NCBI GenBank assembly: GCA_008360975.2
Contig: VLJF02000047.1
Location: 2,603,698-2,667,697, forward strand
DNA: 64,000 nucleotides
Source of the DNA: Lichenostomus cassidix
Taxonomy: Eukaryota > Chordata > Aves > Passeriformes > Meliphagidae
Direction: 5' to 3'
The notes under the pieces are model-generated. The model had not been told where the DNA came from. It was given only the letters and a program-made list of their open reading frames with translations, and made no database searches. Of the stretch, positions 1 through 11,300 are shown one piece after another. How positions within the stretch are numbered: position 1 is the first letter of the stretch; the number at the start of each line of letters is the position of its first letter. The translations under genes were made by a program, and so were the position numbers.

Positions 1-69
1 AAGTGACCTGGAAGTGGACTTGGAAGGCCTGTGTTGGAGTCCTGGTTTTTCCTGGGATCTGTACAAGGT
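1..69 (+). repeat. satellite monomer type A (example)
   Basis: This is the commonest monomer form. It starts AAGTGACCTGGAAGTGGAC, has a central GGCCTGTG and ends CCTGGGATCTGTACAAGGT. This copy carries a GGAAGGCC and GTTGGAGTCC variant that recurs at 4,664 and elsewhere, which marks duplicated blocks. A sub-form with GGACATGG instead of GGACTTGG (for example 70-138) is also very common. Confidence 0.95.
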
Positions 70-138
70 AAGTGACCTGGAAGTGGACATGGAGGGCCTG
101 TGATGGAGACCTGTTTTTTCCTGGGATCTGTACAAGGT

Positions 139-207
139 AAGTGATCTGGAGGTGGACTTGGAGCGTCTATGCTGGAGACCTGGATTGCCCCGCGGTCTGT
201 AGAAATT
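139..207 (+). repeat. satellite monomer type B (example)
   Basis: Type B is 69 bp and starts AAGTGATCTGG. It contains GAGCGTCTATGCTGGAGACC and replaces the usual T-run segment with GGATTGCCCCGCGGTCTGTAG. It is nearly always followed directly by a type C monomer, so B-C behaves as a dimer. This copy ends in AAATT instead of the usual AAAGT. Confidence 0.93.
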
Positions 208-276
208 AAGTGGCGTGGAGGTGGATTTGGAGCGTCTATGCTGGCGACCTGGTTTTTCCTGGGATCTGTACAAGGC
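208..276 (+). repeat. satellite monomer type C (example)
   Basis: Type C is 69 bp and starts AAGTGGCGTGGAGGTGGATT. It contains GCGTCTATGCTGGCGACC and then the standard T run and CTGTACAAGG end. It follows B in nearly every occurrence. The extra CpGs in B and C (GCGTC, GGCGACC, CCGCGG) set the dimer apart from the CpG-poor A monomers. Confidence 0.93.
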
Positions 277-414
277 AAGTGACCTGGAAGTGGACTTGGA
301 GGGCCTGTGATGGAGACCTGGTTTATCCTGGGATCTGTACAAAGTAAGTGACCTGGAAGTGGACATAGAGCGCCTGTGATGGAGACCTGGTTTTTCCTGG
401 GATCTGTACAAGGT

Positions 415-620
415 AAGTGGCGTGGAGGTGGACATGGAGGGTCTGTGATGGAGACCTGTTTTTTCCTGGGATCTGTACAAAGTCAGTGATGTGGAGTGGA
501 CTTGGAGGCTCTATGCTGGAGACCTGGATTGCCCCGCAGTCTGTAGAAAGTAAGTGGCGTGGAGGTGGACTTGGAGGGCCTGTGATGGAGACCTGGTTTT
601 TCCTGGGATCTGTACAAAGT
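415..620 (+). repeat. D-E-F trimer cassette (example)
   Basis: Three distinct monomers occur in fixed order. D (415-483) starts AAGTGGCGTGGAGGTGGACA and ends CAAAGT. E (484-551) is only 68 bp, starts CAGTGATGTGGAGTGG and contains CCCCGCAGTCTGTAG. F (552-620) starts AAGTGGCGTGGAGGTGGACT. I find roughly 45 copies of this cassette in the window, for example at 2,464, 3,151, 5,078, 6,522, 7,206, 8,374, 9,614 and 10,716, and onward to 54,911. Some copies are altered, for example 12,298 where E is joined to a type A tail. The fixed order shows the three were amplified together. Confidence 0.92.
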
Positions 621-2100
621 AAGTGACCTGGAAGTGGACTTGGAGGGCCTGTGTTGGAGACGTGTTTTTCCTGGGATCTGTACAAAGTAAGTGACCTGGA
701 AGTGGACTTGAGGGCCTGTGATGGAGACCCTGGTTTTCCTGGGATCTGTACAAGGTAAGTGATCTGGAAGTGGACTTGGAGCGTCTATGCTGGAGACCTG
801 GATTGCCCCGCGGTCTGTAGAAAGTAAGTGGCGTGGAGGTGGATTTGGAGGGTCTATGCTGGCGACCTGGTTTTTCCTGGGATCTGTACAAGGTAAGTGA
901 CCTGGAAGTGGATTGGAGGGCCTGTGATGGAGACCTGGTTTTTCCTGGGATCTGTACAAGGTAAGTGACCTGGAAGTGGACATGGAGGGCCTGTGATGGA
1001 GACCTGTTTTTTCCTGGGATCTGTACAAGGTAAGTGATCTGGAAGTGGACTTGGAGGGCCTGTGATGGAGACTTGGTTTTTCCTGGGATCTGTACAAAGT
1101 AAGTGATGTGGAGGTGGACTTGGAGGGCCTGTGATGGAGACCTGGTTTTTCCTGGGATCTGTACCAGGTAAGTGACCTGGAAGTGGACTTGGAGGGCCTG
1201 TGATGGAGACCTGCATTGCCCCGCGGTCTGTAGAAAGTAAGTGGCGTGGAGGTGGATTTGGAGCGTTTATGCTGGCGACCTGGTTTTTCCTGGGATCTGT
1301 ACAAGGTAAGTGACCTGGAAGTGGACTTGGAGGGCCTGTGATGGAGTCCTGGTTTTTCCTGGGATCTGTACAAGGTAAGTGACCTGGAAGTGGACATGGA
1401 GGGCCTGTGATGGAGACCTGGTTTTCCTGGGATCTGTACAAAGTAAGTGACCCGGAAGTGGACTTGGAGGGCCTGTGTTGGAGACGTGTTTTTCCTGGGA
1501 TCTGTACAAAGTAAGTGACCTGGAAGTGGACATGGAGGGCCTGTGATGGAGACCTGGTTTTTCCTTGGATCTGTACAAGGTAAGTGATCTGGAAGTGGAC
1601 TTGGAGCGTCTATGCTGGAGACCTGGATTTCCCCGCGGTCTGTACAAATTAAGTGGCGTGGAGGTGGATTTGGAGCGTCTATGCTGGCGACCTGGTTTTT
1701 CCTGGGATCTGTACAAGGTAAGTGATCTGGAAGTGGACTTGGAGGGCCTGTGATGGAGACCTGGTTTTCCTGGGATCTGTACAAAGTAAGTGATCTGGAA
1801 GTGGACTTGGAGGGCCTGTGATGGAGACCTGTTTTTCCTGGGATCTGTACAAAGTAAGTGACCTGGAAGTGGACTTGAGGCCCTGTTGCAGAGGTGTTTT
1901 TCCTGGGATCTGTACAAAGTAAGTGACCTGGAAGTGGACTTGGAGGGCCTGTGATGGAGACCTGGTTTTTCCTGGGATCTGTACAAAGTAAGTGATCTGG
2001 AAGTGGACTTGGAGCGTCTATGCTGGAGACCTGGATTGCCCCGCGGTCTGTAGAAAGTAAGTGGCGTGGAGGTGGATTTGAGCGTCTGATGCTGGCGACC
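480..2100 (+). repeat. duplicated block Q, copy 1
   Basis: This stretch is matched by about 15,990-17,600 at an offset of 15,511 bp (for example 854 and 16,365, 1,441 and 16,952, 1,565 and 17,076). Shared private variants include a monomer with GTACCAGG and a B-like monomer with GGATTTCCCCGCGG followed by CAAATT. This copy is the more irregular one: single-base losses lie near 700, 1,880 and 2,085, and a shortened monomer lies at about 2,130-2,190. Confidence 0.72.
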
Positions 2101-4663
2101 TGGTTTTCCTGGGATCTGTACAAGGTAAGTGACCTGGAAGTGGACTTGGAGGGCCGTGATGGGATGTTCCTGGGATCTGTACAAAGTAAGTGATCTGGAA
2201 GTGGACTTGGAGCGTCTATGCTGGAGACCTGGATTGCCCCGCGGTCTGTAGAAAGTAAGTGGCGTGGAGGTGGATTTGGAGCGTCTATGCTGGCGACCTG
2301 GTTTTTCCTGGGATCTGTACAAGGTAAGTGACCTGGAAGTGGACTTGGAGGGCCTGTGATGGAGACCTGGTTTTTCCTGGGATCTGTACAAGGTAAGTGA
2401 CCTGGAAGTGGACATGGAGGGCCTGTGATGGAGACCTGGTTTTTCCTGGGATCTGTACAAGGTAAGTGGCGTGGAGGTGGACATGGAGGGTCTGTGATGG
2501 AGACCTGTTTTTTCCTGGGATCTGTACAAAGTCAGTGATGTGGAGTGGACTTGGAGGGTCTATGCTGGAGACCTGGATTGTCCCGCAGTCTGTAGAAAGT
2601 AAGTGGCGTGGAGGTGGACTTGGAGGGCCTGTGATGGAGACCTGGTTTTTCCTGGGATCTGTACAAGGTAAGTGACCTGGAAGTGGACATGGAGGGCCTG
2701 TGATGGAGACCTGGTGTTTCCTGGGATCTGTACAAGGTAAGTGATCTGGAAGTGGACTTGGAGCGTCTATGCTGGAGACCTGCATTGCCCCGCGGTCTGT
2801 AGAAAGTAAGTGGCGTGGAGGTGGATTTGGAGCGTCTATGCTGGCGACCTGGTTTTTCCTGGGATCTGTACAAGGTAAGTGACCTGGAAGTGGACTTGGA
2901 GGGCCTGTGATGGAGACCTGGTTTTCCTGGGATCTGTACAAAGTAAGTGACCTGGAAGTGGACATGGAGGGCCTGTGATGGAGACCTGGTTTTTCCTGGG
3001 ATCTGTACAAAGTAAGTGACCTGGAAGTGGACTTGGAGGGCCTGTGATGGAGACCTGGTTTTCCTGGGATCTGTACAAGGTAAGTGACCTGGAAGTGGAC
3101 ATGGAGGGCCTGTGATGGAGACCTGGTTTTACCTGGGATCTGTACAAGGTAAGTGGCGTGGAGGTGGACATGGAGGGTCTGTGATGGAGACCTGTTTTTT
3201 CCTGGGATCTGTACAAAGTCAGTGATGTGGAGTGGACTTGGAGGGTCTATGCTGGAGACCTGGATTGCCCCGCAGTCTGTAGAAAGTAAGTGGCGTGGAG
3301 GTGGACTTGGAGGGCCTGTGATGGAGACCTGGTTTTTCCTGGGATCTGTACAAAGTAAGTGATCTGGAAGTGGACTTGGAGGGCCTGTGATGGAGACCTG
3401 TTTTTCCTGGGATCTGTACAAAGTAAGTGACCTGGAAGTGGACTTGGAGGGCCTGTGTTGGAGACCTGTTTTTCCTGGGATCTGTACAAAGTAAGTGATC
3501 TGGAAGTGGACTTGGAGGGCCTGTGATGGAGACCTGTTTTTTCCTGGGATCTGTAAAAGGTAAGTGATCTGGTGGTGGACTTGGAGCGTCTATGCTGGAG
3601 ACCTGGATTGCCCCGCGGTCTGTCGAAAGTAAGTGGCGTGGAAGTGGACTTGGAGCGTCGATGCTGGAGACCTGGTTTTTCCTGGGATCTGTACAAGGTA
3701 AGTGACCTGGAAGTGGACTTGGAGGGCCTGTGATGGAGACCTGTTTTTTCCTGGGATCTGTACAAAGTAAGTGACCTGGAAGTGGACTTGGAGGGCCTGT
3801 GATGGAGAGCTGGTTTTTCCTGGGATCTGTACAAGGTAAGTGACCTGGAAGTGGACATGGAGGGCCTGTGATGGAGACCTGGTTTTTCCTGGGATCTGTA
3901 CAAGGTAAGTGACCCGGAAGTGGACATGGAGGGCCTGTGATGGAGAGCTGGTTTTTCCTGGGATCTGTACAAGGTAAGTGACCCGGAAGTGGACATGGAG
4001 GGCCTGTGATGGAGACCTGGTTTTTCCTGGGATCTGTACAAGGTAAGTGACCCGGAAGTGGACTTGGAGGGCCTGTGATGGAGACCTGGTTTTTCCTGGG
4101 ATCTGTACAAAGTAAGTGACCTGGAAGTGGACTTGGAGGGCCTGTGATGGAGACCTGTTTTTTCCTGGGATCTGTACAAGGTAAGTGACCTGGAAGTGGA
4201 CATGGAGGGCCTGTGATGGAGACCTAGTTTTTCCTGGGATCTGTACAAGGTAAGTGACCTGGAAGTGGACATGGAGGGCCTGTGATGGAGACCTGGTTTT
4301 TCCTGGGATCTGTACAAGGTAAGTGACCTGGAAGTGGACTGAGGGCCTGTGATGGAGACCTGGTTTTTCCTGGGATCTGTACAAGGTAAGTGACCTGGAA
4401 GTGGACTTGGAGGGCCTGTGATGGAGACCTGTTTTTTCCTGGGATCTGTACAAGGTAAGTGGCGTGGAAGTGGACTTGGAGGGCCTGTGATGGAGACCTG
4501 TTTTTTCCTGGGATCTGTACAAGGTAAGTGACCTGGAAGTGGACTTGGAGGGCCTGTGATGGAGACCTGGTTTTTCCTGGGATCTGTACAAGGTAAGTGA
4601 CCTGGAAGTGGACTTGGAGGGCCTGTGATGGAGACCTGTTTTTTCCTGGGATCTGTACAAAGT

Positions 4664-5944
4664 AAGTGACCTGGAAGTGGACTTGGAAGGCCTGTGTTGG
4701 AGTCCTGGTTTTTCCTGGGATCTGTACAAGGTAAGTGACCTGGAAGTGGACATGGAGGGCCTGTGATGGAGACCTGGTTTTTCCTGGGATCTGTACAAGG
4801 TAAGTGATCTGGAGGTGGACTTGGAGCGTCTATGCTGGAGACCTGGATTGCCCCGCGGTCTGTAGAAAGTAAGTGGCGTGGAGGTGGATTTGGAGCGTCT
4901 ATGCTGGCGACCTGGTTTTTCCTGGGATCTGTACAAGGCAAGTGACCTGGAAGTGGACTTGGAGGGCCTGTGATGGAGACCTGGTTTTTCCTGGGATCTG
5001 TACAAAGTAAGTGACCTGGAAGTGGACATGGAGCGCCTGTGATGGAGACCTGGTTTTTCCTGGGATCTGTACAAGGTAAGTGGCGTGGAGGTGGACATGG
5101 AGGGTCTGTGATGGAGACCTGTTTTTTCCTGGGATCTGTACAAAGTCAGTGATGTGGAGTGGACTTGGAGGCTCTATGCTGGAGACCTGGATTGCCCCGC
5201 AGTCTGTAGAAAGTAAGTGGCGTGGAGGTGGACTTGGAGGGCCTGTGATGGAGACCTGGTTTTTCCTGGGATCTGTACAAAGTAAGTGACCTGGAAGTGG
5301 ACTTGGAGGGCCTGTGTTGGAGACGTGTTTTTCCTGGGATCTGTACAAAGTAAGTGACCTGGAAGTGGACTTGGAGGGCCTGTGATGGAGACCTGGTTTT
5401 TCCTGGGATCTGTACAAGGTAAGTGATCTGGAAGTGGACTTGGAGCGTCTATGCTGGAGACCTGGATTGCCCCGCGGTCTGTAGAAAGTAAGTGGCGTGG
5501 AGGTGGATTTGGAGGGTCTATGCTGGCGACCTGGTTTTTCCTGGGATCTGTACAAGGTAAGTGACCTGGAAGTGGACTGGAGGGCCTGTGATGGAGACCT
5601 GGTTTTTCCTGGGATCTGTACAAGGTAAGTGACCTGGAAGTGGACATGGAGGGCCTGTGATGGAGACCTGTTTTTTCCTGGGATCTGTACAAGGTAAGTG
5701 ATCTGGAAGTGGACTTGGAGGGCCTGTGATGGAGACTTGGTTTTTCCTGGGATCTGTACAAAGTAAGTGATGTGGAGGTGGACTTGGAGGGCCTGTGATG
5801 GAGACCTGGTTTTTCCTTGGATCTGTACCAGGTAAGTGACCTGGAAGTGGACTTGGAGGGCCTGTGATGGAGACCTGCATTGCCCCGCGGTCTGTAGAAA
5901 GTAAGTGGCGTGGAGGTGGATTTGGAGCGTCTATGCTGGCGACC
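4664..5944 (+). repeat. duplicated block P, copy 2
   Basis: This is the partner of 1-1,280. The offset is 4,663 bp at the D-E-F cassette (417 and 5,080) and shifts by one base further in because of an indel in the first copy. Beyond about 5,945 the monomer order departs from copy 1. Confidence 0.75.
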
Positions 5945-8301
5945 TGGTTTTTCCTGGGATCTGTACAAGGTAAGTGATCTGGAAGTGGACTTGGAGGGCC
6001 TGTGATGGAGACCTGGTTTTTCCTGGGATCTGTACAAAGTAAGTGATCTGGAAGTGGACTTGGAGGGCCTGTGATGGAGACCTGTTTTTCCTGGGATCTG
6101 TACAAAGTAAGTGACCTGGAAGTGGACTTGGAGGGCCTGTGTTGCAGAGGTGTTTTTCCTGGGATCTGTACAAAGTAAGTGACCTGGAAGTGGACTTGGA
6201 GGGCCTGTGATGGAGACCTGGTTTTTCCTGGGATCTGTACAAAGTAAGTGATCTGGAAGTGGACTTGGAGCGTCTATGCTGGAGACCTGGATTGCCCCGC
6301 GGTCTGTAGAAAGTAAGTGGCGTGGAGGTGGATTTGGAGCGTCTATGCTGGCGACCTGGTTTTTCCTGGGATCTGTACAAGGTAAGTGACCTGGAAGTGG
6401 ACTTGGAGGGCCTGTGATGGAGACCTGGTTTTTCCTGGGATCTGTACAAGGTAAGTGACCTGGAAGTGGACATGGAGGGCCTGTGATGGAGACCTGGTTT
6501 TTCCTGGGATCTGTACAAGGTAAGTGGCGTGGAGGTGGACATGGAGGGTCTGTGATGGAGACCTGTTTTTTCCTGGGATCTGTACAAAGTCAGTGATGTG
6601 GAGTGGACTTGGAGGGTCTATGCTGGAGACCTGGATTGTCCCGCAGTCTGTAGAAAGTAAGTGGCTTGGAGGTGGACTTGGAGGGCCTGTGATGGAGACC
6701 TGTTTTTCCTGGGATCTGTACAAGGTAAGTGACCTGGAAGTGGACATGGAGGGCCTGTGATGGAGACCTGGTGTTTCCTGGGATCTGTACAAGGTAAGTG
6801 ATCTGGAAGTGGACTTGGAGCGTCTATGCTGGAGACCTGCATTGCCCCGCGGTCTGTAGAAAGTAAGTGGCGTGGAGGTGGATTTGGAGCGTCTATGCTG
6901 GCGACCTGGTTTTTCCTGGGATCTGTACAAGGTAAGTGACCTGGAAGTGGACATGGAGGGCCTGTGATGGAGACCTGGTTTTCCTGGGATCTGTACAGTA
7001 AGTGACCTGGAAGTGGACTTGGAGGGCCTGTGTTGGAGACCTGTTTTTCCTGGGATCTGTACAAAGTAAGTGACCTGGAAGTGGACTTGGAGGGCCTGTG
7101 ATGGAGACCTGGTTTTTCCTGGGATCTGTACAAGGTAAGTGACCTGGAAGTGGACATGGAGGGCCTGTGATGGAGACCTGGTTTTACCTGGGATCTGTAC
7201 AAGGTAAGTGGCGTGGAGGTGGACATGGAGGGTCTGTGATGGAGACCTGTTTTTTCCTGGGATCTGTACAAAGTCAGTGATGTGGAGTGGACTTGGAGGG
7301 TCTATGCTGGAGACCTGGATTGCCCCGCAGTCTGTAGAAAGTAAGTGGCGTGGAGGTGGACTTGGAGGGCCTGTGATGGAGACCTGGTTTTTCCTGGGAT
7401 CTGTACAAGGTAAGTGATCTGGAAGTGGACTTGGAGGGCCTGTGATGGAGACCTGTTTTTCCTGGGATCTGTACAAAGTAAGTGACCTGGAAGTGGACTT
7501 GGAGGGCCTGTGTTGGAGACCTGTTTTTCCTGGGATCTGTACAAAGTAAGTGATCTGGAAGTGGACTTGGAGGGCCTGTGATGGAGACCTGTTTTTTCCT
7601 GGGATCTGTACAAGGTAAGTGATCTGGAAGTGGACTTGGAGCGTCTATGCTGGAGACCTGAAATGCCCCGCGGTATGTAGAAAGTAAGTGGCGTGGAGGT
7701 GGATTTGGAGCGTCTATGCTGGCGACCTGGTTTTTCCTGGGATGTGTACAAGGTAAGTGACCTGGAAGTGGACATGGAGGGCCTGTGATGGAGACCTGGT
7801 TTTTCCTGGGATCTGTACAAGGTAAGTGGCGTGGATGTGGACTTGGAAGGCCTGTGATGGAGACCTGGTTTTTCCTGGGATCTGTACAAAGTAAGTGACC
7901 TGGAAGTGGACTTGGAGGGCCTGTGATGGAGACCTGTTTTTTCCTGGGATCTGTACAAAGTAAGTGACCTGGAAGTGGACTTGGAGGGCCTGTGATGGAG
8001 ACCTGTTTTTCCTGGGATCTGTACAAAGTAAGTGACCTGGAAGTGGACTTGGAGGGCCTGTGTTGGAGACCTGTTTTTCCTGGGATCTGTACAAAGTAAG
8101 TGACCTGGAAGTGGACTTGGAGGGCCTGTGATGGAGACCTGGTTTTTCCTGGGATCTGTACAAAGTAAGTGACCTGGAAGTGGACTTGGAGGGCCTGTGA
8201 TGGAGACCTGGTTTTTCCTGGGATCTGTACAAGGTAAGTGACCTGGAAGTGGACTTGGAGGGCCTGTGATGGAGACCTGGTTTTTCCTGGGATCTGTACA
8301 A

Positions 8302-11300
8302 AGTAAGTGACCTGGAAGTGGACATGGAGGGCCTGTGATGGAGACCTGGTTTTTCCTGGGATCTGTACAATGTAAGTGGCGTGGAGGTGGACATGGAGGG
8401 TCTGTGATGGAGACCTGTTTTTTCCTGGGATCTGTACAAAGTCAGTGATGTGGAGTGGACTTGGAGGGTCTATGCTGGAGACCTGGATTGCCCCGCAGTC
8501 TGTAGAAAGTAAGTGGCGTGGAGGTGGACTTGGAGGGCCTGTGATGGAGACCTGGTTTTTCCTGGGATCTGTACAAGGTAAGTGACCTGGAAGTGGACAT
8601 GGAGGGCCTGTGATGGAGACCTGTTTTTTCCTGGGATCTGTACAAGGTAAGTGGCGTGGATGTGGACTTGGAGGGCCTGTGATGGAGACCTGTTTTTTCC
8701 TGGGATCTGTACAAAGGTAAGTGGCGTGGAGGTGAACTTGGAAGGCCTGTGGTGGAGAGCTGGTTTTTCCTGGGATCTGTACAAGGTAAGTGACCTGGAA
8801 GTGGACTTGGAGGGCCTGTGATGGAGACCTGGTTTTTCCTGGGATCTGTACAAAGTAAGTGACCTGGAAGTGGACTTGGAGGGCCTGTGATGGAGACCTG
8901 GTTTTTCCTGGGATCTGTACAAGGTAAGTGACCTGGAAGTGGACTTGGAGGGCCTGTGATGGAGACCTGCATTGCCCCGCGGTCTGTAGAAAGTAAGTGG
9001 CGTGGAGGTGGATTTGGAGCGTCTATGCTGGCGACCTGGTTTTTCCTGGGATCTGTACAAGGTAAGTGACCTGGAAGTGGACTTGGAGGGCCTGTGATGG
9101 AGTCCTGGTTTTTCCTGGGATCTGTACAAGGTAAGTGACCTGGAAGTGGACATGGAGGGCCTGTGATGGAGTCCTGGTTTTTCCTGGGATCTGTACAAGG
9201 TAAGTGACCTGGAAGTGGACATGGAGGGCCTGTGATGGAGACCTGGTTTTCCTGGGATCTGTACAAAGTAAGTGACCTGGAAGTGGACTTGGAGGGCCTG
9301 TGTTGGAGACGTGTTTTTCCTGGGATCTGTACAAAGTAAGTGACCTGGAAGTGGACATGGAGGGCCTGTGATGGAGACCTGGTTTTTCCTGGGATCTGTA
9401 CAAGGTACGTGATCTGGAAGTGGACTTGGAGCGTCTATGCTGGAGACCTGGATTGCCCCGCGGTCTGTACAAAGTAAGTGGCGTGCAGGTGGATTTGGAG
9501 CGTCTATGCTGGCGACCTGGTTTTTCCTGGGATCTGTACAAGGTAAGTGACCTGGAAGTGGACTTGGAGGGCCTGTGATGGAGACCTGGTTTTTCCTGGG
9601 ATCTGTACAAGGTAAGTGGCGTGGAGGTGGACATGGAGGGCCTGTGATGGAGACCTGGTTTTTCCTGGGATCTGTACAAAGTCAGTGGTGTGGAGTGGAC
9701 TTGGAGGGTCTATGCTGGAGACCTGGATTGCCCCGCAGTCTGTAGAAAGTAAGTGGCGTGGAGGTGGACTTGGCGGGCCTGTGATGGAGACCTGGTTTTT
9801 CCTGGGATCTGTACAAGGTAAGTGACCTGGAAGTGGACTTGGAGGGCCTGTGATGGAGACCTGGTTTTTCCTGGGATCTGTACAAGGTAAGTGGCGTGGA
9901 TGTGGACTTGGAGGGCCTGTGATGGAGACCTGTTTTTTCCTGGGATCTGTACAAGGTAAGTGGCGTGGAGGTGGACTTGGAAGGCCTGTGATGGAGACCT
10001 GGTTTTTCCTGGGATCTGTACAAGGTAAGTGACCTGGAAGTGGACTTGGAGGGCCTGTGATGGAGACCTGTTTTTTCCTGGGATCTGTACAAAGTAAGTG
10101 ACCTGGAAGTGGACTTGGAAGGCCTGTGTTGGAGTCCTGGTTTTTCCTGGGATCTGTACAAGGTAAGTGACCTGGAAGTGGACATGGAGGGCCTGTGATG
10201 GAGACCTGGTTTTTCCTGGGATCTGTACAAGGTAAGTGATCTGGAGGTGGACTTGGAGCGTCTATGCTGGAGACCTGGATTGCCCCGCGGTCTGTAGAAA
10301 GTAAGTGGCGTGGAGGTGGATTTGGAGCGTCTATGCTGGCGACCTGGTTTTTCCTGGGATCTGTACAAGGTAAGTGACCTGGAAGTGGACTTGGAGGGCC
10401 TGTGATGGAGACCTGGTTTTTCCTGGGATCTGTACAAGGTAAGTGACCTGGAAGTGGACATGGAGTGCCTGTGATGGAGACCTGGTTTTTCCTGGGATCT
10501 GTACAAAGTAAGTGATCTGGAAGTGGACTTGGAGGGCCTGTGATGGAGACCTGGTTTTTCCTGGGATCTGTACAAAGTAAGTGACCTGGAAGTGGACTTG
10601 GAGGGCCTGTGTTGGAGACCTGTTTTTCCTGGGATCTGTACAAAGTAAGTGACCTGGAAGTGGACTTGGAGGGCCTGTGATGGAGACCTGGTTTTTCCTG
10701 GGATCTGTACAAGGTAAGTGGCGTGGAGGTGGACATGGAGGGTCTGTGATGGAGACCTGTTTTTTCCTGGGATCTGTACAAAGTCAGTGATGTGGAGTGG
10801 ACTTGGAGGGTCTATGCTGGAGACCTGGATTGTCCCGCAGTCTGTAGAAAGTAAGTGGCGTGGAGGTGGACTTGGAGGGCCTGTGATGGAGACCTGTTTT
10901 TTCCTGGGATGTGTACAAGGTAAGTGACCTGGAAGTGGACATGGAGGGCCTGTGATGGAGACCTGTTTTTTCCTGGGATGTGTACAAGGTAAGTGACCTG
11001 GAAGTGGACATGGAGGGCCTGTGATGGAGACCTGGTGTTTCCTGGGATCTGTACAAGGTAAGTGATCTGGAAGTGGACTTGGAGGGCCTGTGATGGAGAC
11101 TTGGTTTTTCCTGGGATCTGTACAAAGTAAGTGATGTGGAGGTGGACTTGGAGGGCCTGTGATGGAGACCTGGTTTTTCCTGGGATCTGTACCAGGTAAG
11201 TGACCTGGAAGTGGACATGGAGGGCCTGTGCTGGAGACCTGCATTGCCCTGCGGTCTGTAGAAAGTAAGTGGCGTGGAGGTGGATTTGGAGCGTCTATGC

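Larger units (their letters stand above)
1..1280 (+). repeat. duplicated block P, copy 1
   Basis: The monomer order and private variants here match 4,664-5,944 at a constant offset of about 4,663 bp. Shared private features are the GGAAGGCC/GTTGGAGTCC monomer at the start, a monomer with GAGCGCCTG just before the D-E-F cassette, and E with GAGGCTCTATG. This copy has small indels at about 700-740 that the partner lacks. Confidence 0.75.

Noticed and set aside
415..626. Recurring plus-strand frame of about 69 codons starting MAWRWTWRVCDGD
   Set aside because: It appears at nearly every D-E-F cassette because that cassette, with its 68-bp E monomer, happens to avoid the stops present in A monomers. 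It is a consequence of the repeat, not a gene family.
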